Shown here in pieces: positions 1 through 5,843 of a stretch of 8,553 bases of DNA. Position 1 is the first letter of the stretch; each line of letters starts with the position of its first letter. The notes beneath the pieces were generated by a model. That model ran no database searches. It was given only the letters and a program-made list of their open reading frames with translations, and was not told the DNA's origin. Both the position numbers and the translations under genes were made by a program. Source of the DNA: Euryarchaeota archaeon UBA40 (GTDB taxonomy: Archaea > Thermoplasmatota > Poseidoniia > Poseidoniales > Thalassarchaeaceae). Location of the stretch: NCBI GenBank assembly GCA_002506875.1, contig DAYJ01000086.1, positions 14,240-22,792 of the forward strand. Direction: 5' to 3'.

Positions 1-749
1 CTTGAGAAATAATTCATGTGCATGACTTGAGATCGAGCTTCCGCACTCCCATTCTTGTAGAGTAATGGGTGTAATGCAGTGGTACCTGAAATCGGAACAA
101 TGGTCTTCAGATATTCACTACCCATTGCGGCAGCCTCCCATTGTGTTGCTCCCTCGTAGGACTTACCATAGAGTCCGACATTGCCATTACTCCATTCCTG
201 TGTTCCTAGCCATTCCACAGCAGCATGAATCCCGAGGCCTTCTCCTGCCCCTCGGTAATCAAAACAGCCACTACTTTCCTCAGTCCCAAATACTGCAACT
301 TGTGCAAATGCATAACCATGAGGTACAAAATTCTCGAAAATGAATTCCCCCCGTCCCGCACCAATCACATTTGTGGGCGTTGATTCAGACCCCTGGGGGC
401 CATAGGAGAAGTAAGGGGATATGACGGCGATTACGGGCACTTTGTCACCTATCTCTGTGTTATTCGGCAACCAATAGGAAAGGTGGACTTCTGCAGAACT
501 AGGGCCTGTTTCCCAAACAGATGAAGTATCAACTGGGATGAGGGTTTCTTGGACGTCGAGAGCCACATAAGGTCCCGGTTCCAAAACCAAGCTGTATGTT
601 CCTGTAGTATTCCACTCAAGTGTATGACGATCCCAAATCGATGGATAGGAATCCGGCGACTCTTGTGAGGGGGGTTCTTCTGAGCCCAAGCAGCCAGAAA
701 ATGCCGCGAGAATGAAGAGAAAGGACATGCCTTTGGCTGTCCACTTCAT
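1..749 (-). CDS. Secreted S15 / CocE-NonD family hydrolase lipoprotein (C-terminus off the window)
   Basis: Reading leftward from an ATG at 749, the frame stays open to base 1 (249 codons visible), so the gene is cut by the window edge. Residues 1-20 form a short hydrophobic signal ending in the lipobox FSGC, with Cys20 followed by LGSEE and a Ser/Pro/Glu-rich tether; this predicts a lipid-anchored protein outside the membrane. The catalytic alpha/beta-hydrolase domain begins near residue 85. GKSYEG at 195-200 is the nucleophile elbow of the X-Pro dipeptidyl-peptidase / acylase family (GxSYxG, Ser197), and the preceding GCFDYRGAGE and AVEWLG blocks are also typical. The Asp and His of the triad and the C-terminal jelly roll would lie beyond the edge. 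The family cleaves peptides after proline or hydrolyses esters and amides; the substrate cannot be told from this part. A role in extracellular peptide use is inferred. It diverges from the glycan genes and is probably unrelated to them. Confidence 0.85.
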   Translation of the reverse strand, partial: MKWTAKGMSFLFILAAFSGCLGSEEPPSQESPDSYPSIWDRHTLEWNTTGTYSLVLEPGPYVALDVQETLIPVDTSSVWETGPSSAEVHLSYWLPNNTEIGDKVPVIAVISPYFSYGPQGSESTPTNVIGAGRGEFIFENFVPHGYAFAQVAVFGTEESSGCFDYRGAGEGLGIHAAVEWLGTQEWSNGNVGLYGKSYEGATQWEAAAMGSEYLKTIVPISGTTALHPLLYKNGSAEARSQVMHMNYFS

Positions 750-772
750 GTTGCTCGCACCCACCAACTTGA

Positions 773-779
773 GATAAAC
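773..779 (-). promoter_or_regulatory. TATA-like box for the S15 lipoprotein gene
   Basis: On the minus strand this reads GTTTATC. Its centre lies about 26 nt upstream of the ATG at 749, the spacing between an archaeal TATA box and its transcription start, so the mRNA would be leaderless or nearly so. No convincing Shine-Dalgarno sequence precedes that ATG, which fits. This is a prediction from position and composition only. Confidence 0.4.
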
Positions 780-811
780 GCTGAGATGATTGGCGTTACA
801 TACTCATAGGG

Positions 812-819
812 ATTGAATA
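812..819 (+). promoter_or_regulatory. TATA-like box for the GT4 / glycan gene run
   Basis: The AT-rich octamer ATTGAATA lies about 25 nt upstream of the first ATG of the glycosyltransferase at 841. Together with the lack of a Shine-Dalgarno sequence in the intervening bases, this suggests a leaderless transcript starting at or next to the ATG. The match to the archaeal TATA consensus is weak, so position is the main argument. Confidence 0.3.
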
Positions 820-840
820 GACTCGGCCAGCCTGCTCTCA

Positions 841-2016
841 ATGATGCATGTCCTCCAGTTCGCATCATGGTACCCTCAAAATGAGGTTGATGTTTCAGGT
901 TCCTTCTTCCAGGAATTCGCAAAAAATCTCCTAGATTTGGGATTAAAGATTGGAGTGTTGCATGCGAAGTTCGTTGATGGGTTATTCAATCGAAATGGGG
1001 GGCGTTCTGAATCAGCCGTCTTCACAAATGAAGATGGATTGATTGTTGGACGTTCTACCACCCGAATTCGCATACCCGGGCCTGCTCGGCGAATTGCTGC
1101 CCTGGAACGGCGTGATGTTCGACTTCGCCTGCAAGCAGGTAGGATCCTCTACGATGAGTATGTGGCTGAGCATGGCATTCCTGATATTATTCATGCGCAA
1201 GCGTGTTTCTGGGGAGGTGTAATTGCTTCAAAGATTGCAAATGAAGAAGGTGTTCCTCTAGTAGTCAGTGCACATTCTTCCGTCTTCGGACGCGGTCTTG
1301 TGGGGCGCAGAGAATGGGGATTGGCTTCTAGTGTATGGAAAGAGTCAGAACAAAATATCTCAGTCAGTCGAACTAATGCAAAAATAATCTGTGATATGTT
1401 CAATTTACCAGAAAATGCGTTTCAGATTGTTCCTAACGGGATAGATTCTGGGCAATTCACTGTCACACCCACTCCATCTGGCCCATACAAGTGGATTTGT
1501 ATTGGGAATTTAGTGGAGAATAAGCGGGTTGATCTATTGATCGATGCGATGAAGAAGATGCCTTCAGAACACAATCTTGTCATTATCGGCGATGGTCCGA
1601 TGAGAGCTAAACTTACTCAACAAGCAACGGAATTAGGAGATAGAGTGGAATTTCTTGGAACTGTGGAAAGGGAGCGGGTTTCCCAACTACTCTCACAATG
1701 CCATGCACTCGTTCATCCAAGTGAATTCGAAACTTTTGGAGTCGTTCTCGTAGAAGCAATGATGTGTGGTCGGCCTGTTGTTGCTATGCGCTGTGGGGGC
1801 CCGGAGGAAATCATAGGACCAGATGCGGGGCTTCTTGTTGAAAATGGAAATCTTGGAGGGTTGATTGATGCGATGTTGATTACTTCTGAAAGAGGATGGG
1901 ATGCACAGACAATTGCAAATCAAGCCCGAGATTTGTTTGACCAGAGGGCAGTGTGTGAACGATTCCAGAAAATTTACTCAGATGTAATAACTAGATATCA
2001 TAGAAGGAACGGTTGA
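841..2016 (+). CDS. Family 4 (GT-B fold) glycosyltransferase
   Basis: A 391-residue protein of normal GT4 length. The N-terminal Rossmann-like half opens with HVLQFASWYP, a glycine-containing SGSFFQEF segment, and HAQ...GG...SAHSS around residues 118-147. The C-terminal donor-binding half has VPNGID (197-202), the IGNLVENKR loop (221-229), IGDGP (249-253), and SEFETFG...VE with the EX7E pair Glu297/Glu305, which contacts the nucleotide-sugar donor in retaining GT4 enzymes. It should transfer a sugar from a UDP- or GDP-sugar to a growing glycan on the cytoplasmic face of the membrane; no membrane segment is visible. The donor and acceptor are unknown. The start could be either of two tandem ATGs (841 or 844); 841 suits a leaderless transcript. 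It is the first gene of the plus-strand glycan run, 40 nt ahead of the next reading frame. Confidence 0.9.
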   Translation: MMHVLQFASWYPQNEVDVSGSFFQEFAKNLLDLGLKIGVLHAKFVDGLFNRNGGRSESAVFTNEDGLIVGRSTTRIRIPGPARRIAALERRDVRLRLQAGRILYDEYVAEHGIPDIIHAQACFWGGVIASKIANEEGVPLVVSAHSSVFGRGLVGRREWGLASSVWKESEQNISVSRTNAKIICDMFNLPENAFQIVPNGIDSGQFTVTPTPSGPYKWICIGNLVENKRVDLLIDAMKKMPSEHNLVIIGDGPMRAKLTQQATELGDRVEFLGTVERERVSQLLSQCHALVHPSEFETFGVVLVEAMMCGRPVVAMRCGGPEEIIGPDAGLLVENGNLGGLIDAMLITSERGWDAQTIANQARDLFDQRAVCERFQKIYSDVITRYHRRNG

Positions 2017-2058
2017 TACATACTACACCCTAACTCACACGTAAGACGCATGGTGCAT

Positions 2059-2063
2059 GGAGG
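2059..2063 (+). promoter_or_regulatory. Shine-Dalgarno site that decides the FkbM start
   Basis: GGAGG is followed by 8 nt and then the ATG at 2072. It overlaps the in-frame upstream ATG at 2057, so it cannot serve that start. This favours 2072 as the true start and shows that internal genes of this run use SD-led initiation. Confidence 0.5.
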
Positions 2064-2071
2064 CGGCCGTC

Positions 2072-2854
2072 ATGGATTTTGTATACTGTGGAAGGAATTT
2101 TACATTGGTCGGAGCGTCGGAGCGGGACCATATTGTATCAGTAATACGGAATACTGAGGCCTTCTACGAGCTTGATCTATTGGAATACATGCAATGGGCG
2201 ATTGCAAAACGTGAAGGTAAGAGGCGTGCGGGACTTGTTCTCGATGTTGGAGCAAACATCGGTAACCATGCAGTATTCATTGGCACATTCATCGCTAAAC
2301 ACGTCATCGCAATTGAGCCTAATCCTGAGAGCCTCGTATGCTTACGTGAAAATCTTGAATGTAACTTAGAAGACTATACTATCCACGATTGTGCTCTAGG
2401 TGCTTCCACTGGTCGTGGGCGAGTACATATGCCTGAAAATGCCGCTGACAACCTAGGGATGGCAAGAATTGTTGCAGATGATGAGGGGCCAATCAATATT
2501 CGAACTCTTGATGATCTCATCGCTGAGCAGAATGATGTGCTCGGAATTACTACACCCGTAACGGGAATGAAAATTGACGTGGAAGGTATGGAAATTCCCG
2601 TCCTAAAGGGTGCACGTGATATGCTGCAACGTGATTCTCCTGAATTATTCATCGAAGCTGCTACATCTAAACAACTCGCCGAAATTGAGGTTTTTCTAGA
2701 TGAGTTTGGATACCGTAAAGTCGCCACATGGGCAGCAACACCAACCCATCATTTCACAACAAAAAGAAATGTAACAACTCGCCTCAGTATCCTCACTTAC
2801 AAAGTTAGGCGGCGGCTAAAATATCGGCTCAAATGGTTAAGTGGCCGGGCTTGA
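2072..2854 (+). CDS. FkbM-family SAM-dependent methyltransferase
   Basis: A class I methyltransferase of 260 residues from the ATG at 2072 (265 if the ATG at 2057 is used). The SAM-binding glycine motif is LDVGANIGN (57-65). Motif II acidic loop IEPNP follows at 81-85 and KIDVEGME near 167-174, both hallmarks of the FkbM family, along with the N-terminal FYE.DLL block. Family members O-methylate sugars and similar hydroxyls; here a glycan sugar is the likely target, inferred from the flanking glycosyltransferase and sugar-modifying genes. The last 30 or so residues are unusually basic (TYKVRRRLKYRLKWLSGR) and could lie against the membrane or a polyanionic substrate; they are not a transmembrane helix. 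It follows the GT4 gene closely and precedes the dehydrogenase by 55 nt. Confidence 0.85.
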   Translation: MDFVYCGRNFTLVGASERDHIVSVIRNTEAFYELDLLEYMQWAIAKREGKRRAGLVLDVGANIGNHAVFIGTFIAKHVIAIEPNPESLVCLRENLECNLEDYTIHDCALGASTGRGRVHMPENAADNLGMARIVADDEGPINIRTLDDLIAEQNDVLGITTPVTGMKIDVEGMEIPVLKGARDMLQRDSPELFIEAATSKQLAEIEVFLDEFGYRKVATWAATPTHHFTTKRNVTTRLSILTYKVRRRLKYRLKWLSGRA

Positions 2855-2884
2855 GTATCTCTTGTCCAAACATACACAACCATC

Positions 2885-2894
2885 ATGATGCATG
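2885..2894 (+). repeat. ATGRTGCATG motif, third copy in three consecutive gene-start regions
   Basis: The 10-mer ATGATGCATG is identical to bases 841-850, where it forms the start of the GT4 gene, and differs by one base from 2050-2059 just ahead of the FkbM start. The copies at 2050 and 2885 are not usable starts for the genes that follow: they are out of frame or run quickly into a stop. The role is unknown and it may be coincidence. Confidence 0.35.
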
Positions 2895-2898
2895 GTCT

Positions 2899-2903
2899 AA
2901 GGT
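2899..2903 (+). promoter_or_regulatory. Probable Shine-Dalgarno site of the sugar dehydrogenase
   Basis: AAGGT lies 6 nt before the ATG at 2910, matching the centre of the archaeal GGAGGTGA anti-16S target and supporting that start. An in-frame upstream ATG at 2892 is excluded because a TAA follows two codons later. Confidence 0.4.
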
Positions 2904-2909
2904 CACTAC

Positions 2910-3923
2910 ATGGTCGGAGTCGGTGTCATTGGGACCGGGTACTGGGGACGGAATCATGTGCGAACGTTCTGTGCATTGCGGGACGAGGGGCTCATCGAAG
3001 AAGTCGTGATCTGTGACTCTGATGAGGAGCGCGCGACAATTATTGCGTCTGAATTTGATTGTAAATTCGTTACCAATGCTGAATCACTATCATCCCTTGG
3101 GGTTAGTATGGTGACAATAGCCACTCCAACACCAAGTCATGCTAATCTTGCTATCTCAATGATGCGTGCAGGATTGGATGTATTGGTGGAAAAGCCGCTT
3201 GCGATGAACATTAAGGAAGCTGAAGAAATCAAAGAGGTTGCAGAAGAGACGGGGCGTTTGCTCCTTGTGGGCCATGTATTCCGGCACCATGCAGGGGTAA
3301 GGAAGGCTGCTGAGATGATTCGTAATGGAAAGTTGGGGCCGGTTCGCCATATTGTAAGTGAACGATTGGCTGTTAGAGAACCTCGTGAAGATATTGGCGT
3401 CATCGCAGCCCTAGGTATCCATGATTTGGATATATGCACGGATATTCTGGGAGGGATTAGGCCTGTTTCAATACGAGGAATGGCGAACGAATCTGAAATC
3501 AAGGGAATTGAAGACCATGCAGATTTACTGTTAGAATTTCCTGCAGATATCAGTGGCGGTGAAGGGGTAATGGCGTCAATTCACCTTTCATGGCGAAGTA
3601 GAATTCGGGGGAAAGTCAGATCACTTGAGGTCATCGGGCGAGATGGAAGTCTATATGTCGATTATATGGATCATTCAGGGATTTGGTTCTACTCACACCC
3701 AAATAACGCGCAGGGTGCGGAATTTGGAGGTTTTGGAGCCGCCCCGCGCGAGCGTGTCGAGATTGCAATATCTGAGCCGGCATTGACTGCGGAGCTTCGT
3801 GACTTCATTCTAAGATCAAAAGGAGATAGGAATGGTATTACCTTGAATGGTGTTGACGTTGGTATTGAGGGAATGAAATTAGTAGAAGATGCCCTTCGTG
3901 TTACTGGATTTTTACCCGAGTAA
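2910..3923 (+). CDS. Gfo/Idh/MocA-family oxidoreductase, probable UDP-HexNAc 3-dehydrogenase
   Basis: A full-length 337-residue protein. The N-terminal NAD(P)-binding Rossmann domain starts with VIGTGYWG (6-13), followed by ATPTPSH (71-77) and the family signature EKP (94-96) whose Lys95 is the catalytic/cofactor-contact lysine. The C-terminal alpha/beta domain carries GIHDLDI (169-175), the usual active-site His/Asp segment of nucleotide-sugar members. Enzymes of this type (GnnA, WbpB/WlbA) oxidise C3 of a UDP-linked N-acetylhexosamine to a 3-keto sugar using NAD. The C3 assignment here is inferred from the neighbours: an LpxA-like acyltransferase follows at once and a DegT aminotransferase converges from the other side, giving the complete set for a 3-acylamino sugar. 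Other Gfo/Idh/MocA members act on inositol or glucose-fructose, so the substrate is not fixed by this sequence alone. Confidence 0.88.
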   Translation: MVGVGVIGTGYWGRNHVRTFCALRDEGLIEEVVICDSDEERATIIASEFDCKFVTNAESLSSLGVSMVTIATPTPSHANLAISMMRAGLDVLVEKPLAMNIKEAEEIKEVAEETGRLLLVGHVFRHHAGVRKAAEMIRNGKLGPVRHIVSERLAVREPREDIGVIAALGIHDLDICTDILGGIRPVSIRGMANESEIKGIEDHADLLLEFPADISGGEGVMASIHLSWRSRIRGKVRSLEVIGRDGSLYVDYMDHSGIWFYSHPNNAQGAEFGGFGAAPRERVEIAISEPALTAELRDFILRSKGDRNGITLNGVDVGIEGMKLVEDALRVTGFLPE

Positions 3924-3944
3924 TTTTGTCAGAGATTGATTACA

Positions 3945-4703
3945 ATGAATGAGAACGAAATTCATCCATCCGCACAAATCGGATCAGCGGTTCAACTTGG
4001 CAGAGGGAATGTGATTGGAGCGAATGTTTCCATCATGGGAGACGTGTCATTAGGTAATGGAAATCACATAGGACCAGGTGCTGTGATTCAAAATAGAGTA
4101 GTAATTGGAGATGAAAATAGGATATATGGTCCTATTTCGATCGGTTCGCTTGGAGAAATGGGTACAAAGGGAGATTCTATGCCAGATAATGGAGTAGTGA
4201 AAATCGGAAATAGAAATACAATTCGAGAATTCACAACTATCAATTTCCCAGTGAGAGAAATGGAGACTGCGATTGGTGATGATTGCTATCTAATGGCAAG
4301 AACCCACGTACCTCATGATGCAATCTTAGGTAATCGGGTCGTAATGGCCACGAATTCACTCATAGGGGGTGGATGTAAAGTTGGAACTGCGGCTTACATT
4401 GGGTTAGGGAGTTTAGTCCACCAATGGATAAACATTGGATCTGGCGCAATGATTGGGATGAATGCGACTGTAACTGCTCATGTTCCACCGGCAGTGATTG
4501 TGATGGGGTCGCCCGCACGAATTACAGGGATAAACAAGATTGGGCTCCAACGGAGGGGGTATTCTGAAGAAGATATCAATCAGTTTTCTGAGAGGTTAGA
4601 GGTCGCTTTGAAAGGGGGGGGAATTGGTGATAAGAATGCCCTTATCGAAGAATTGTCTCAATTTCTAAATGAAAATGAACGAATCTGTAAAATGAGAAAT
4701 TAA
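3945..4703 (+). CDS. LpxA-like acyltransferase (left-handed beta-helix), probably acylating a 3-amino sugar nucleotide
   Basis: A 252-residue protein with hexapeptide repeats (IGxx..-type turns) from about residue 10 to 195, then a helical C-terminal domain, close to the 262 of E. coli LpxA. Near-collinear LpxA landmarks are KIGNRNTIRE (86-95), HVPHD with His121 and His124 (the latter matching catalytic His125), VHQW with His159, PP at 181-182 and GINKIGLQRRGY (195-206) with Asn197 and Arg203/204. Glu200 of E. coli is replaced (Ile199), and Met172 stands where E. coli has the ruler residue Gly173. It should transfer an acyl group from acyl-ACP or acyl-CoA to a UDP-amino sugar. The start is taken as ATG 3945, 21 nt after the dehydrogenase stop; an in-frame TTG at 3936 is less likely. 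The C-terminal coding region holds a G8 run. Plain acetylation, as in WbpD, is the main alternative. Confidence 0.85.
   Translation: MNENEIHPSAQIGSAVQLGRGNVIGANVSIMGDVSLGNGNHIGPGAVIQNRVVIGDENRIYGPISIGSLGEMGTKGDSMPDNGVVKIGNRNTIREFTTINFPVREMETAIGDDCYLMARTHVPHDAILGNRVVMATNSLIGGGCKVGTAAYIGLGSLVHQWINIGSGAMIGMNATVTAHVPPAVIVMGSPARITGINKIGLQRRGYSEEDINQFSERLEVALKGGGIGDKNALIEELSQFLNENERICKMRN
4614..4621 (+). repeat. G8 homopolymer inside the acyltransferase gene
   Basis: Eight consecutive G residues encode a Lys-Gly-Gly-Gly stretch between the helical C-terminal segments. Adding one G gives a stop after two further codons (Asn-Trp-stop). Losing one gives a different tail ending after about 15 codons. 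Such a run is prone to replication slippage and to sequencing error. Confidence 0.6.
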
Positions 4704-5801
4704 TTACATTTTGAAGGATCTTACCGCATCAATAATTCGGTCCACTTCTCCATCCTCAAGAAGCGGGAAGACCGGTATCGATACAATGTGGTTGCATAGC
4801 TCCTCAGTAAAAGGAAGGGTGCCTAGTTTTCCTTGAGGATGATTAGAGTATATTGGTTGAAGATGACAGGGGATTGGATAATGAATCCCTGTTGAGATGC
4901 CTTTGGAATCCATGTGTGTCATGAATGCTTCACGGTCCGCGACTCGTAATACGAATTGATGCCATGCATGCACCGCACCTGGACGAATTTTAGGAAGGCC
5001 GATTTCGAGGTCTTCAAAAGATGAAAGGTAGCGATTTGCAATTTGATTTCTACGATTTACCCATCCATTGAGATGTTTTAGTTGGATACGGCCAATGCCA
5101 CACTGTATCTCTGAGAGGCGGAAATTCGTTCCTAATACCTCATTACGATACTTGTCAGAACGCCCATGATCAATAAACATACGAATGTGGTCTTTGAGAT
5201 CGGGACGTGATGTAAGTATCGCCCCCCCATCACCCCCTACGGCCATATTTTTGCTAGGGAAAAAGGAGAATGTGGCAATATCCCCGAAAGAACCGATACG
5301 TTTGCCGTTAAGTGAACCCCCGTGACCTTGTGCACTATCTTCAATCACTGGAATACCGCGTGTCCGACCAATTTCAAAAACTCTAGGATCGACTGGTTGA
5401 CCGTAAAGGTGTACTGCGATAATTGCACGTGTCCGATCTGTAATGGCACCCTCGATAGCATCGGGATCAATGGTATAGTGGTCCTCCTCAATCTCTACAA
5501 AAATAGGAGTTGCTTGAACGAGATTGATGCATGTTGCACTCGCGATATAGGTATGGCTAGGAACAATTACTTCGTCTCCGGGCCCAATTCCAAGCACTTG
5601 GAGAGCTGCGATTAATGCCACTGAACCATTACTACAAGGAACACCAGATATGGCGCCACAGTACTCTGCCCATTCTGAACCGAAGGCTTTGGATTCAGGC
5701 CCCTTAATCCATGCTCCTGAATCGAGGATGCGGGCTGTTGTCGCCCTCATCTCATCATCGATGTGCATTCGACCCATCGGTATTCGATCCATGGGCATCA
5801 T
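4704..5801 (-). CDS. DegT/DnrJ/EryC1-family PLP-dependent sugar aminotransferase
   Basis: A 365-residue protein of standard family length and fold type I. CSNGSVAL (56-63) is the PLP-phosphate segment, PSHTYIASA (81-89) the usual following block, EDSAQGHGG (154-162) carries Asp155 that contacts the pyridine nitrogen, and SFFPSKNMAVGGDGG (179-193) has Lys184 as the Schiff-base lysine. NFRLSEIQ and GIHYPIPCHLQPIY are characteristic C-terminal blocks of the nucleotide-sugar branch (WbpE, QdtB, GnnB type). It should move an amino group, usually from glutamate, onto a keto sugar nucleotide, here plausibly the 3-keto product of the dehydrogenase across the convergent junction. The ATG at 5801 has AGGA 6 nt upstream on the minus strand (5808-5811); the second ATG at 5798 is almost as good. 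Its TAA abuts the acyltransferase TAA with no base between them. Confidence 0.92.
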   Translation of the reverse strand: MMPMDRIPMGRMHIDDEMRATTARILDSGAWIKGPESKAFGSEWAEYCGAISGVPCSNGSVALIAALQVLGIGPGDEVIVPSHTYIASATCINLVQATPIFVEIEEDHYTIDPDAIEGAITDRTRAIIAVHLYGQPVDPRVFEIGRTRGIPVIEDSAQGHGGSLNGKRIGSFGDIATFSFFPSKNMAVGGDGGAILTSRPDLKDHIRMFIDHGRSDKYRNEVLGTNFRLSEIQCGIGRIQLKHLNGWVNRRNQIANRYLSSFEDLEIGLPKIRPGAVHAWHQFVLRVADREAFMTHMDSKGISTGIHYPIPCHLQPIYSNHPQGKLGTLPFTEELCNHIVSIPVFPLLEDGEVDRIIDAVRSFKM

Positions 5802-5843
5802 GAGTAGTCCTACACCCCTGCGTATTTGACCGGTTCTATCTCA

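Noticed and set aside
65..343. Plus-strand open frame of 92 codons
   Set aside because: It lies opposite the S15 lipoprotein coding sequence, whose frame has clear family motifs over the same bases; the plus-strand translation shows no domain.
3936..3944. TTG at 3936 as the start of the acyltransferase
   Set aside because: The in-frame ATG at 3945 is 9 nt downstream and begins just ahead of the IHPSAQIG block, where LpxA-family proteins normally start.
3945..4703. Taking the LpxA-like gene as evidence for lipid A and hence a Gram-negative bacterium
   Set aside because: No other lipid A gene is in the window, the adjacent genes explain it as amino-sugar acylation, and the lipobox and promoter spacing look archaeal. 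A bacterial origin cannot be fully excluded from this window alone.
5322..5615. Plus-strand open frame of 97 codons, Cys-rich and superficially zinc-finger-like
   Set aside because: It is antisense to the core of the aminotransferase, whose PLP-binding motifs prove the minus-strand frame; the cysteines have no regular spacing.
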